A stretch of DNA of 64,000 nucleotides from Anagrus nilaparvatae (lineage: Eukaryota > Arthropoda > Insecta > Hymenoptera > Mymaridae), in contig JAKSXM010000007.1 of the NCBI GenBank assembly GCA_022575985.1, positions 39,930,501 through 39,994,500 of the forward strand, given 5' to 3'. Position 1 is the stretch's first letter. The number at the start of each line of letters is the position of its first letter. The translations under genes and the position numbers were made by a program. Shown here piece after piece: positions 21,700-34,072 of this stretch. The notes under the pieces were generated by a model. That model was not told the origin of the DNA. It made no database searches and saw only the letters and a list, made by a program, of their open reading frames with translations.

Positions 21700-23110
21700 T
21701 CTTATATGTAAATTTTTTTATGAGTTTTAAAGGATAATCACATTTTTAATTACCTAAATCAAATTCTACCTGTGTGCCTTAAGATATTTGTTTTTATCTG
21801 AGAAAAGATAATAACAAATTTGTTAACAGTAATGTATGCTTATTGTAAGGTAATTAAAAGCCAATACTGCTGAAAAACAAGTATTAGTTTAAATTCGAGT
21901 ACTTAATTTAATAGAACTTACTATATCATCTTTTTAAAAATTTAGCATAAAAATATTAATTAAAAAGAATATAAATTTACAAATTTATATATTATTTACT
22001 ATTTTTATCCACGTTTTTAAAAAAATAGTAGAAGAAGTTTAAAAAGTTGTTTTAAATTACGCGCTAAAATTTAAACTAGAAGACTTTCAGTAGTAGTTAG
22101 GTTAGTCCGCTTAGTCGACTGCTATTATTTTTTTCAGGTTTATTTTAAATTCTTTGGTGGATATAGTTAAATAAACAAAAGTTTGATTCAGATAAGTATA
22201 AAAATTTTTAATATTTTTTTAAAATTAATATAAAGAACGTAATTTCTTTGTTTTTTATTTTTCAGCATTAGAATTATGTTTATGGCAAAACTATTAATTT
22301 TAATTAATTTTAATTTGTTTGACTGAGTTGTTCCAGATATTTCCTATTTTATTGCTATTTTAGTTAATTTTTTTGGTATTTGAAATCAGTTTTTTTGTGA
22401 TAACTCAACAACAAATTATTGAAATTAAGCCAAACTAGAGGAGGCAAATCTAGACATCAAATAACAAATTTTGTAACAATTTTTTTTTTAATTCATAGAG
22501 TTGTTTCAGATATTTACTATTATTAGTCAATTTTTTTGTTAACGGAAATCAGTATTTTTGTGTTTGCTCGATAACAAGTGGGTGAAATTTAGTCATACAG
22601 GAGGAGGCACAACTAGATACTGTACAAAAAATTATGTACCAATTTTGTTTTTATTTCATCGAGTTGTGTTTAAAATTTGCTCTGTACAGTTTCTCGAACA
22701 TACATACAGACACACATACCTTCAGTATAAGCATGTTAGAGGCATCGAAATGACTTGGGGACAAAATTTCTCCACAAATTAGACAATTTTAGGAACTTTT
22801 GGTTTTTTGACCTGACAAAATTATAAGGCACGATTTTCATCTATGTATTGCATACATAGAAGAAGTATCAAGAAAAATAATAATAATCATAATATTAAAA
22901 TTTTATTTCGATGAGTCTTTTTTTTTAGGTTATTTTTTTTTGAATTTGTTTTTAGAAACAAAATTTAACATTTAGACGTGATCTTTTTTTTTTGGTAAAT
23001 AAAACTTTCATTAAAAATTAAATTGATGAGACATTTTAGGTTAATTTTTTTTTAATTTTTTTATAAAGAAACCAAACAATATTTTGTTTGAAAGAAAATT
23101 ACTTCAGTAT
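21700..23110. other. AT-rich sequence, possibly decayed copia interior
   Basis: No gag, protease or integrase motif of copia could be read here on the plus strand. A repeat-like segment around 22540-22780 contains a cagacacacatacc tract similar to the 16.8-19 kb repeats. Confidence 0.35.
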
Positions 23111-23118
23111 TATATGTA

Positions 23119-24570
23119 CATATAGATGGAGAAACTTTAGATGAAGATGAGAAAGAGAATTTAGATGATGAGTCGTTATTTACATTTTTAACAAGTATAA
23201 ATAAACACCCAGCCTCATATAAAGAAGCAATTAATTCTAAAGAAAAAGAAAAGTAGATTAAAGCAACAAATGATGAACTCCAGTCAATGGCTAAAAATGA
23301 AGTGTGGAAATATGTTAGAAGACCAAATATAGATAAGAAAGGTCGTAAACCTAATATTATAGATTCAAGATGGATTTTAAAAGAAAAGGTAGAAAAAGAT
23401 GGTAGTATTAAATGCAAAGCAAGATTAGTAATAAGAGGTTTCAAAGACAAAAATCAATACAATCTACATTTATGCTCCTGTTTCAAGGTTAGCATTAATA
23501 AGAGCAGTTTTAGTAATTATAAATAAGAATGACTTAGATGTGTGTCAAATGAGCGTGAAAACTGCTTTTCCTAATGGGAAAATTGATGATGAGATTTATA
23601 TGGAGATACCAGAAGAAGTCAAAGTTTCTGAAAAATTTAGACGAGAAAATGTATGCAAAATTAAAAGATCGTTAAATGGATTAAAAATTAGTCCCAAACG
23701 TTGGAACGAACTCTTTACTCAGGTTGCATCAAAAATAGGACTGGTTTCACATTATGATGAACCTTGTCTATTTACTTGGAGAAAAGGCGAAAAGTTTCTA
23801 ATATTATTACTTTATGTCGACGATATGCTGATTGCAAGTAATCATATAAATAAATTAGATAAGGTTAAACAAAGTTTAAGCATAGAATTTGAAATGACAG
23901 ATTTGGGAGAGCCTAAAGTTTTTCTAGGAATAAACATAGAAAGAAATAGAAAAGAAAGAATAACAAAATTAACTCAAGAAGAATATATTGAAAAGATGTT
24001 GAAAAGATTTGGATTTAGTGAGATGCATGCACAAAGGACACCAATGGTTACACAACAAGTCTTAAACCGCAAAAGAAGAGACAGAGAAGAGCCAAATGAT
24101 AAAGAAAATCTAAATAAAACTAAAACTAAAGAAAATACTTTATATAGAGAAGCTGTTGGATCCTTATCTTATTTAGCAAATGTTACCAGACCTGACATCA
24201 TGTATGCTGTTAATGTTCTTAGTAGACATCAAGTAAATCCTACAGAAGATGACTGGAACACGGTAATACGAGTTTTCCGTTATCTCAAAGGAACAAAATT
24301 TTTAGGGTTAAGATACTTAGGAAAAGGGAATAAATTAAAAAGTTTTTCAGATGCAAGTTTTGCAGATTGTAAAAATTCTATAACGACGTGTGGATTTGTA
24401 ATTAAATTATATGGTGATTCTATCAGTTGGAAAACCAGAAAGCAAACGTATATCTCATTCTCTATTTGTGAAGCAGAATATATAGCGATGAGTTATGCTA
24501 GTAGAGAAATGATGGCATTATTCAATTCATTAAAATTAATGATAAAACCTCCTTCGGGGAAAATTGTTTG
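23119..24570 (+). pseudogene. Ty1/copia pol fragment (RT and partial RNase H), broken
   Basis: This is the 3' half of a copia polyprotein, made of reverse transcriptase and part of RNase H. An early part (KNEVWKYVRR and DSRWILKEK, about 23287-23405) marks the RT N-terminus. The catalytic centre LLYVDDMLIAS lies near 23810-23842, and the RNase H region includes EAEYIAMSYASRE near 24475-24510. Lesions: an in-frame TAG at 23254-23256 where a Trp codon is expected, a frameshift near 23465, and loss of the RNase H end after about 24560. The LTR and PBS at 19045-19345 on the same strand are likely its 5' end. The spacing is near the copia length, but the interior is decayed and interrupted. Confidence 0.85.
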
Positions 24571-24574
24571 TTCA

Positions 24575-26440
24575 AAAATTTTTTATTTTTTTTTTAATAG
24601 TAAAACTATCAAAGAATATATAAAAAAAATTTTATAAAGATCCAAACATTCTTTCTACTATTTTAATCCTGTTTTCTAAAGCGACCCGCCTTTCATTATA
24701 TGAACGCTTTTAACTTTTAACGCGTTTTTTTGGAAACTACATTTTTCTACCTGGTTCGACTCATTACAAAAAATTACTTGATTCGATTATCTTCAAATTT
24801 TAGCCATTTACTATACATATGTGTAGTTTTCGCTTGAAGTAAAATTTTGCAATTTTCATACTTTTTCTGCAGAAAATCTACACAATTTCTACACAACCAA
24901 CGAGCATGGAACATTTTCACTAACAAAAGATGGACTTATACTCCTTAACTGTTATAAGTACGAAAACCAAAATTAGAAGCATTCCGAAAAAAAAATTATT
25001 ATATGTTCCTTTATCTATAGTATTTTAAGTGCCTATGTCGTAAATATTTAAAGTTAATTTGACCCTCTCCCACCGATAAAAACGTTAACTTTTGAGGCCT
25101 TTTTCAAATACCCCTCTCTATGAACTGTAACCGGATGCCAGATTTTGAAAATCTGACATTGGTTGCAAGTCCTAAGGTGCACACAATGTACGCCCATTTT
25201 CCTCTTTAACCAGCGAAACAAGTGGGGAGAGCGGCTATCGATGTTCGAGCTTACGGTTGGCTTCGGTCTTCTTTGCTGGATCGCTGTAGCGGTCTCTTGG
25301 AAATTCCAAGGTGAGTGAAAGTGAGAATGCTTGTTAGTTAATAAATTAAACATTATCTGGGAATATAAGAATTAATTATTACGTAAAATATTAGTTTAAA
25401 TAATATAATAAAAAAGTGAATATGTACGAAAATAGAGAAAACAGTTTAAATGTGTTTAAATGTGTATCGCGTGCTGCCTTAAGAATAAAATGTGATGGAT
25501 GCAATATCTACATATTTCATTATTAGTAATTAAATAGTTGGTGAAATTAAGAAGTTTGCGGTTTAGGAAAATTAAATAATTATTTAGGAAAATACGGGAA
25601 ATTACGTGGAAAAATAAGAGTGTTAGTTATCTTCGGAAATAAAGTTATGTAGAGAAAAGCCTCTCAAACATTATTTAATGGTTTATCGAGTTATTATTTG
25701 TTAATTTATTAATAAATAATAAATCGATCGTTTATTTATGACACATAATAAAATTATATAATTAAAAGAAAATTAGTAAAATGTTGACATTAGAAGGCTT
25801 TTCACTCTATGTATGAGTATAAAACAGTCTAAATGTGTGAAAAAATGTCCGCGCAGTAGCCGGTCACATGCAAAACGCCCTCTCCATACACCGTACTTTT
25901 CGCAGCTGGGTCTAGTCGTGGACAACTACGGTATTTAGGGATCTCGTTAATTTCAAAAAAGATTTTTTATACCTCTTAACGGGAACTGGGACCCGTCTGG
26001 TGCCCTATTTTGATTTTAACAAGGTTGGTAATATTATGCTCTTAAAGGAGATGGACGATTCTTTTAGGATTTTCAATAACTTTTGTAGCCAAAGTTATAG
26101 AACATGTTCCATATTAATATAAGTTAATTATCACATTCAATAACGTTGAGCTTCTAAAAGTGAGAAATATTTTATATATAATTCAAAAAAAACTTACTAA
26201 AAATTGTTAACTTTAAGGGAATTGAAACTGGGTTAAGAACATGGCAAAACAAACAATACACACACACTCACAGAAATTTTTTGTAAAACCAGTTTTTTAA
26301 CTTTTCTATATAGAATTAGCTAAGTTTTTAATTATTTCTCGATGAACAAAAAAATGAATTAATTATTCTAATTTATATATGTATATTGAAGTAGCACAAC
26401 AATTTTATAGACAAAAAAAATATATTTAATCAGATAGTAA
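24575..26440. other. Unassigned sequence with a GC-elevated patch
   Basis: Most is AT-rich with no coding pattern. The patch 25180-25310 is richer in G+C and ends on the plus strand at a good donor-like site (ccaag|gtgagt), with aataaa at about 25486. It could be an untranslated exon or an LTR fragment, but nothing decides. A TATA-like gtataaaac is at about 25819. Later exons of the minus-strand Ig-receptor gene might lie here but were not recognised. Confidence 0.3.
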
Positions 26441-26445
26441 CTTAC

Positions 26446-26586
26446 ATTTGAATTTACTTTGTTTATGACGGCACAGTATGAAAACTGCCACTGCAATGAC
26501 GATCACTAATAATATTATTACAACAAATGAAGCTATAACCATGACAAGTAAATCAGTTCCTAATTTCATCCACCATGAAAGCTTTG
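26446..26586 (-). CDS. Transmembrane exon of a putative Ig-superfamily receptor (host gene)
   Basis: A 141-bp exon is bounded by a good acceptor (ttgattacag) and donor (gtaagt) on the minus strand. It encodes about 46 residues: a short juxtamembrane part KLSWWMKLG, a strongly hydrophobic segment of about 25 residues (from LLVMVIASF to AVFIL), and a basic stop-transfer CRHKQSKFK. That is the pattern of a type I single-pass membrane protein. The exon starts and ends in phase 1. Its start fits exactly to the phase-1 end of the Ig exon at 44416-44673, making an Ala codon at the junction. The open frame is conserved despite AT-rich surroundings, which argues for a live host gene. Cytoplasmic-tail exons should lie at lower coordinates. 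Exact family not identified. Confidence 0.75.
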
Positions 26587-27204
26587 CTGTAATCAATAAG
26601 AAAAGAGTACTTTATTATTTATAGATTTATCGAAATTTATAATTAATTTTTTTTTTCTTGAAAGTTATAGTAGATGCTTATTACTTGGATCTTATTGTGA
26701 AATGTATTTGCTTAGTAGCGTTTTGAACGGCATCTCGGGAAATTTAAAGAATTTTATACAAAAATACTAACATTATATGATAGGACGCTTCCTATGGCCG
26801 GTTCTACGATTTTAAGCTGGTTCTACAAACGCCGTAAATGAGGGTCATAACTACAAGCGCAGCCACAATGCAATGTGCACAACACCAATTTTTGTCTCTG
26901 CGCATTCATAGAAAAAAATGAATCATTGAAATTGTGCTACATGTGCCGGTGCCTATTTTTGTGCCTGTGCCTTATGTTTGTGCCTAAGTTTATTTTGACG
27001 TTTAAAAAGGTTACGTACTTTAATTTATGAAAATTTTAACGAAATTTTAAGAATTTTAAATAATATTTTAAATATTAAAAAAAAAAAAACTTATATAGGT
27101 TACCTTAACTAAAATAGGTTATTTTTTCAAATTCATTAGAAATTTATATAAAAATAAAAAAATAATTATTTTGAGTAATAGAATATAAAAAAAAATAACC
27201 AAAG

Positions 27205-27395
27205 GTTCCATAACAAGAGTCCTGTAGGGACTACTGCACCAAAGCTCTCTAGGGACTTCTGCGCCAAAGGTTCCTAGGGACTTCTGCACTAAAGTTCCAT
27301 AGGGACTTCTGCACCAAAGGTCCCATAACAAGAGTTCCGTAGGGACTTCTGCACCAATCGTCCCTAGGGACTTCTGCACCAAAGGCCCCTAAATT
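27205..27395 (+). repeat. Minisatellite of about 27-28 bp in the left arm
   Basis: About seven units close to tagggacttctgcaccaaag plus gttcc. The mirrored right arm has only one or two units (about 30460-30495), so the array expanded after the element formed. It creates a spurious repetitive 87-codon ORF on the minus strand. Confidence 0.8.
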
Positions 27396-28304
27396 GAAAA
27401 TATTCTAAATCCATTTCAGCCCCCCCCCCCTGCCGAGCCGAACTTTTTCAGATACCCCATCCAAAGAACATGTTCCGTGTTAAAAAAAAAACTGTTTTAG
27501 GCTTTTTCCAAGTTTCGCAATTAACAAGGGTAATTCAATATACTTGGAAGAGAAAGTTTTTATGGATCACTGATTAATAGAGTATTTTCGTAATTTTCAC
27601 TAGAACGCTGCATCTGGCAAGTTAATCAAAACAATTTTAGTTAGTCTGACTTTTTTGGCGTATCTGTCACCTTTCGAGTCCAGTAAACCGCAGTTATTCA
27701 TCGCTAATTCTCTTAATCTTATCGTCCATAAATCAAAGGCACATTTCCAGCCTTCGATTGAAAATAATTTTAAAAAGACCAATTTTTTAAACTGTTGCGA
27801 AAATTGAAATTTTTGATGAAAAAAGGGTTCTAGATCTCAAAAATTTTTTATCTTTACTCATTTGATTTACTTAAGTTGTTTTTTAAATATGGCTCTAGAT
27901 ATAGAAACATAGATATAAAAAATTCAAATTTTTTTAAAAAACCTAAAATTAGGACTTTATCATATCTAGCAAAAAAAAAAAAAAAAAATGTAATTTCTTA
28001 GAAATACTTAAAAAGGAACAAGTAAAGAATTGTTGAAAACTTGGAGTTTATACAAAAATATTGAAACTTATAAAACATTATAAAACAATTGTGTATTTAT
28101 GTTTCTAAGTAACTATTATTAATATAAGTAGCTATTATTGAAAAAAAAACTTTTAACCGGTTTGTGTAAACACAACCTAATTGCATGGAACATCTTTACT
28201 TCCAGCAGAGGGCTAGGTATAATGCAAATGTTACGCAACATTACAATACAATTTCCTAAATTTATAATATGTAATTATCACCTTACTCGATGTTAAGATT
28301 CTAA

Positions 28305-28530
28305 ACTATTCTGATTCCCAAAACTCGTAAATTCTAGGACCCTAAGTCAAAATTATCCCAAGTCCTTAAACAAGAATTATTCCAAGTCCCTAAATCAAAA
28401 TTATTCCAAGTCTCAATAACTGAATTATTCTATTTCCCTAAATCGATATTATTCTAGGTCCCTAAGCCCAGATTTTTCAAAGTTCCTAAATTGTAATTAT
28501 TTTAAGTCTCATTTGACCCCCCCCCCCTTA
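28305..28530 (+). repeat. 24-bp degenerate minisatellite, array 2
   Basis: Same unit (caagtccctaaatcaaaatt plus attc) and same terminal catttgacccc junction as at 1319-1526, followed by a C-run. It lies in the spacer of the large inverted-repeat element. Confidence 0.75.
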
Positions 28531-28804
28531 ATTTTCAAGTTTTGAGGTACCCCTTCCCCATAAACATTTTCCATGTTAATATTGTTTTAATTTAGCTTCT
28601 ATATAGTGTAAATTATACTCAAGATCGTTAAGGGCGCTCTCTCCGTCACTGGTGTTTTCTCGCAGCACATTTTGAAATTAAGATTTTTTAACCATATATT
28701 TGTTTATAATATGTATTTTTTAATAAAAGATTTTAATGCATTTCAGTATTAGGTACAAAAATAAAAAAAAAAGGAAATTGTTTATTTCTTTAAAAAAATA
28801 CGTT

Positions 28805-29175
28805 ATGTTAAATTTTTAATATTTTTGGGTCATAAAAGCCTGAATTTCCATATCTGGACAACTTAGATCAAAATTCTACTTGGCTCATAATAAAGATCTT
28901 TCAATTATAGGGATAGGTATTATAGCAAATTTTTCCCTAAAGCCATTCAGTAATGAATTATAGCTAATTGTTTATACGTTTTAGAGCATTTTAAACTTTT
29001 ATTTATAAACAATCAGCTTTAACTCTTTATTGAAAAGGTTTAGCGAAAAATTTCCCACAATGCCTCCGTCTAGAATTGAATGATCTTCAATATGAGCCAA
29101 GCAGAATTTTGATCTAAGCTGCCCAGATCTGGGAAGTCAGGCTTTTATGACCCAAAAATTTCAAATTTTAACATG
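28805..29175. mobile_element. Nested palindromic element in the spacer
   Basis: Arms of roughly 140-150 bp face each other: tttttgggtcataaaagcct at the left and aggcttttatgacccaaaaa at the right, continuing through cagatctgg-like and gatcaaaattct blocks. This is a small inverted-repeat element nested inside the larger one. No coding sequence. Confidence 0.8.
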
Positions 29176-31040
29176 AAGAATCATTTTCAATATTTTTTTA
29201 TATTCTTGGATTTTCTTTTAGGATTTTCAAAGCTTCCAAATAAATTTTGTCATTAGTGACAGTACAAAACTCCTATTCATGAGAATCGTATAATTTAGTC
29301 CCAAGTTTTGTTCCAAGAATTTTGTTCCACGAAAAGTAAAAAATATGCCATATTGGATTTTCTTTTGAGATTTTTCCAATTTTCTGATTAAATTTGTAAT
29401 CAGCAATTGCAGGACCCTAACGGGTAAGATTTAAAAATAGTTCCGATGCACTAAAGAGCTTCTAAACAAAGTTCTATAATTAGGTTTTTTTTGGGATGAG
29501 AGCTTTATGAGGGTAGACTGTATTTTTCTCTTTTTTAGCTAATTAATCCGTTATTTGTTAGACAAACGTCAATATCTATCGGTTAAAAATTTTTGTTTTA
29601 ACATGAAACATATTTATAGGCAGTAACTTACTAAGTAACTAGTAACAGTTACTACTATAATAATAGTTACTTAGAAACATAGATACACAATTGTGTAAAA
29701 TGTTTTATTTTTTTGTTTAAAAAGTTTCAAAAATTTTGTATAAACTCCAAGTTTTCAACCATTTTTTACTTGTTCCTTTTCAATTATTTCTAAGAAATTG
29801 CGTTTTTTTGCGAGATATGATAAATTAAAGTCCTAATTTTAGGTTTTTTAAAAAAATTTGAGTTTTAATATTTATGTTTCTAGAGCCATATTTAAAAAGC
29901 AAATCAATGCAAAGTAAATCAAATGAGTAAAGATAAAAAATTTTTGAGATCTAGAACCCTTTTTTCATCAAAAATTTCAATTTTAGCAACAGTTTAAAAA
30001 ATTGGTCTTTTTAAAATTATTTTCAATCGAAGGCTGGAAATGTGCCTTTGATTTATGGACGATAACATTAAGAGAATTAGTGATGAATAACTGCGGTTTA
30101 CTGGACACGAAAGGTGACAGATACGCCAAAAAAGTCAGACTAACTAAAATTGTTTTGATTAACTTGCCAGATGCAGCGTTCTAGTAAAAATTACAAAAAT
30201 ACTCTATTCCATAACATTGATCCCTATATTCCTAGGCCTAACAGGCCCATTGGCATAAACGGAGAGTAAAACTGATCAATCAGTGATCCATAAAAATTTT
30301 CTATTCCAAGTATATTGAACTACCCTTGTTAACTGCGAAACTCATAAAAAGCCTAAAACTGTTTATTTTTAACACGGAACATGTTCATTGGATGGGGTAT
30401 CTGAAAAAGTCCGGCTCGGCAGGGGGGGGGGGGCTGAAATGGATTTAGAATATTTTCAATTTAGGGGTCTTTGGTGCAGAAATCTCTAGGGACTTATTTA
30501 CACATTGATATTGAACTCGATCCGATCAAAGCTTTCATACCCCAAAATTAAAATAATACTTCAACTTTTTCCTAATATGGTCAGCATCGCTCTACCCGTC
30601 ATTGACGGTATAATACTATTAAAGTATTAATTTTCGCCAACAAAATAAGGTTTTAATTTTTAACGGTTAATACTATTTTTATTTATATTCTACTACTGAA
30701 AATAATTATTTTTTAATTTTTATATAAGTTTCTAATGAATTTGAAAAAATAACTTATTTTAGTTAAGGTAACCTATATAAACTTTTTTTTTAATATTTAA
30801 AATATTATTTAAAATTCTTAAAATTTGGTTAAAATTTTCATAAATTAAAGTACATAACCTTTTTAAACGTCAAAATAAACTTAGGCACAAACATAAGGCA
30901 CAGGCACAAAAATAGGCACCGGCACATGTAGCACAATTTCAATGATCCAAAAAAATGATTGCCCGCTTCCCTACAGTATCGACGGAAACAACAGCTTATT
31001 AGACGTCTGAAACAACGTCTGAAAATACGGACTGAAAGTC

Positions 31041-31292
31041 AGAAAACCATTTACAGTTTTTCTGCTTCTAATCATTAATTAGAATTATATCTGAAAGATT
31101 CCATGTTCTATCTCTTTTAGGAAAAAATATATTCATAATTCTATATTATAAAAGTTTAGTATCTCGAAGAATTATTAACTTGCATGATATAGAATTATGA
31201 ATATATTTTTTCTTAAAAGAGATAGAACATTGAATCTTTCAGATATAATTCTAATTAATAAGTACAAGCAGAATAACTGTAAATGGTTTTCT
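31041..31292. repeat. Palindrome upstream of the recombinase
   Basis: Arms of about 108 bp (31041-31150 and 31185-31292) are imperfect reverse complements, from agaaaaccatttacag outward to aatatattcataattctata near the centre. The right arm and its continuation (31206-31345) recur in direct orientation at 34073-34207. Confidence 0.8.
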
Positions 31293-31345
31293 TATTCTCA
31301 TTAGTTTGATTTTTCACCATCTAAGAGAGTCACTTTAAAAAAATT
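31206..31345 (+). repeat. Direct repeat, left copy, flanking recombinase gene
   Basis: The sequence aaaagagatagaacattgaa to gagtcacttt is repeated in the same orientation at 34073-34207 with scattered differences. The two copies bracket the recombinase gene (about 2.7 kb apart). Confidence 0.75.
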
Positions 31346-31878
31346 TGTTTGTTCTTATTAACTTAATTGATATAGAATCATTAATATGTTTTTATACATT
31401 TTAGGCAAAGAATTACGTCATTATTTATACACAACTACACGTGTAAACAATCAAATTCCAAACGACTTTTCGAACTCTGAAAATGCGCGTGCGCGTAAGG
31501 AAATAATGTGTGTCCTTGAATTTTCTCATACCACCACGGCTTTGAAACAAAAAAAAAGGTACAAAAACACGCTTATTGAAAAGTAAGTAATGGGTTATTC
31601 CAAGCATAGAAATTATATTTAGAAAAGGGGGCTTTGTTCGTATAATTAACATATGAAAGAGAGAGAAAACAAGATAGTCACACATTTTTCATAAAATAAG
31701 TGCAGAACAAATCCCGCATGATTTGAAAATAAATAACCTAAAAATCAAAATTGAGTCCATGTCCAACTGCATAAAATATGTAAGTGAATATCCAAGTAAT
31801 ATGCTTTAGTTAAAATATAAAAATTAATATTCAATAATCGAATCAAAATTTTATTTAATATTTACAGAATTTTTAAAT

Positions 31879-33532
31879 ATGAATTCTGAAAATATGCATT
31901 GCGAAGAAAATCTTCCACAAGTTGAATCAAGACTTGAAAACAATGCAACACCTCCATCATCAACATCCCAAATTGATGTTCAAGCACAAACTCCACCACA
32001 TTTGAAAAAAGCAGGAGAAGCCATAGTGTCTAATTTAATGCCTGAAAAATCTAAGAATGTTTATCTGAAAGCTTATGAAAATCTACTTATTTGGAAAAAG
32101 ATGCAAAATACAACATCATGGTCTGAAGACATTATGGTCAGCTATTTTGGAGAGTTAAGTGCAAAATACAAACCATCGAGCTTATGGAAAATATTTTCTA
32201 TGTTAAAAACTACTATTCGTCTAAAGGTTCACATCGATATGGATGGATATCAAGACTTAAAATTATTTTTTCTGGTCTGCGTCGAGAAAGCACGTATTTC
32301 CCGGACGCTACGCGTCCGAAAAATACTCGTTTTCTCGCCACAGACACAGAAAAATGTTATACGAGCCTTGTCCATAAATAAGGAATGACCCAAATCGCAG
32401 TTTACCATCCTCGGCTTCGCCTCGGAAGGTAATTTACGTGCGATTTGGGCCATTCTTTACTTTTCTGGACTCGAGCCGTAAATATACTATTAAATAGATT
32501 ATCGAATGGATATAAACCAAAACAAGCAGAAACTTTTAGTGCAGATGAAGTTCAAAAATTTGTCGACACAGCTCCTGACTATGATTATTTGGTAATGAAG
32601 GTAAATATATCCATTTCTTTCGTTTTTCAACAAAAAATAAGTGAGAGAAAACCTATTTTTTTAAGGTGGTGTTAATACTTGGTGTATTTGGAGGTTGTCG
32701 TGGAGTTGAGCTTCATAACTTAACGATGAATGAAATAACAGAACTCGAAGCAGCCAGAATTTTAAAAATCAAAATGACAACTACAAAAACAAATGTAGAA
32801 AATTCTTTCGTTGTTGAAAATCAATACTATGACATAGTTAAAAAATATATTCTATTAAGACCAAAAATAATGACAAAAAACAATTTTTTAATTCAGTACA
32901 ATAAAGGTAAATGCTATAATCAAATTATAGGATTAAATATTATTGCATCGTACCCCAAAAAAATTGCTGAATTTTTAAATTTAAACAATCCAAGAATTTA
33001 CACGAGTCATAGTATGAGAAGAACTGGTGCAACAATATATGCTGACAATGGGGCTACAGCTAATGAATTGAAAGGTTTTAGCAATTGGAAATCTATGTCT
33101 TCAGCTCAAAGATATGTTGACAAATCCAAAATGAATAAAAAAAAAGCATCAAACAAATTAGCTAAAGTTCTAAGCGAAACTTCCAGGGTAAAAAGACCAA
33201 TATTAAGATATGTTCAAAAGCCTTCATCAACAATAACAACAAAAGATTTGAGAGACAATGAAAATTTTAATGTATATGAGCCTAAATCTATAAATATAGA
33301 TGAAAATCTTGCTATGTCTGAAGCAAATATGAACCTTGATAATGTTTTATCTGTCTCCCAATCAAAAGATAATGAAAATTTTGGTATTTCAAGTCACAAT
33401 ATAACACCACCTACATATCAATTCAATACAAACATGAAGACATCAGAATCAACTAAAAACACAGCACCATTAACGTACAATTTTAATAATTGTACCATAA
33501 CACATCTTACTCTAAATGCACAAAATCAATAA
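31879..33532 (+). pseudogene. Tyrosine recombinase (Crypton-like), one intron, broken by a hairpin insertion
   Basis: Exon 1 starts MNSENMHCEENLP at 31879. It gives a core-binding, SAM-like region around KNVYLKAYENLLIWKK (residues about 60-75), is interrupted by inserted hairpin DNA (about 32265-32455), then resumes in another frame at NGYKPKQAETFSADEV. A 65-bp intron (32601-32665, gtaaat...ttaag) follows in phase 0. Exon 2 (32666-33532) has the catalytic residues of tyrosine recombinases: Arg in GGCRGVEL, His and Arg in SHSMRRTG, a Trp in NWKSM at the usual second His/Trp place, and the nucleophile Tyr in AQRYVDKS. The C-terminal ~110 residues are polar and end in a NCTITHLTL motif. The insertion shifts the frame, so the present copy is probably inactive unless the insert is spliced out. 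Confidence 0.8.
32265..32455. mobile_element. Two adjacent GC-rich hairpins inserted in the recombinase
   Basis: The first palindrome (about 32265-32354) pairs tttttctggtctg with cagacacagaaaaa around a ggacgc...gcgtcc core. The second (about 32382-32455) pairs cccaaatcgca with tgcgatttggg around ctcggcttcgcctcgg. Both break the coding frame. They look like small MITEs or one composite hairpin insertion. Confidence 0.7.
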
Positions 33533-34072
33533 AAAACAAAAAAAAAGAAACATTTTCTTATAATAATAAAATATTTCAATTTCTTTTTAATTGAAAAATA
33601 TTTCAATTTTTATTTAAGATTTATAGGTTATAATTTAAATTTAATAAAAAAATATCTGTATTAATTATATTTAAAAATAAAACAGTACAAATTATTTTTA
33701 AGAATAATTTTAACATTATAATTTACTTTGTATAAATATTAATAAATAAATAAATACAATTTAAAAAATCATTATTTATCAATTAATCTTACAGATATAA
33801 AAATAAATCAAAAACACCAATATTTCTTTAAACTTTATCGCTGCACTCGCATTTTCAGAATTCAAAAGTCCTTTAAGAATTTGATCTTTTTACACGTGTA
33901 CCTGTATAAAAAATGATTAAATTCTTTGCCTTCAATGAATAAAAAAATATTCTTAGACGCGGTAAAGAATATTTACCCATCCCCTAGCATGTAAATATAA
34001 ATATTTTTAAAAACATTTATATTTACACGCTATGGAATGAGTAATTTTCTTCACCATGTCTAAGAATCTTCT

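Larger units (their letters stand above)
26915..30955. mobile_element. Large inverted-repeat element, family A copy 2
   Basis: Arms of about 1.2-1.3 kb (26915-28135 and 29625-30955) are near reverse complements: caatttcaatgat-type ends, aggcacaggcacaaaaatagg, and the block around 27600-27782 mirrored at 30002-30184. The identical-looking 60-codon ORFs in both arms are mirror products, not genes. The arms differ by indels (for example about 60 bp near 30220-30285 and a minisatellite expansion in the left arm). Part of the arm is related to 12690-13325 and to 45544-56418. No transposase was found. Confidence 0.85.

Noticed and set aside
23061..23450. 129-codon minus-strand ORF
   Set aside because: Antisense of the copia RT N-terminal region.
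25180..25310. Possible first exon on the plus strand ending at a gtgagt donor
   Set aside because: GC elevation and one donor-like site only; no start codon frame, acceptor or partner exon could be named.
27119..27382. 87-codon repetitive protein on the minus strand
   Set aside because: Translation of a 27-28-bp minisatellite; unit length and drift match DNA repeats, not a protein repeat.
27600..30184. Two near-identical 60-codon ORFs (27600-27782 minus, 30002-30184 plus) that look like a duplicated gene
   Set aside because: They are mirror images produced by the two arms of the large inverted-repeat element, and related non-coding arm sequence exists at 12690-13325.
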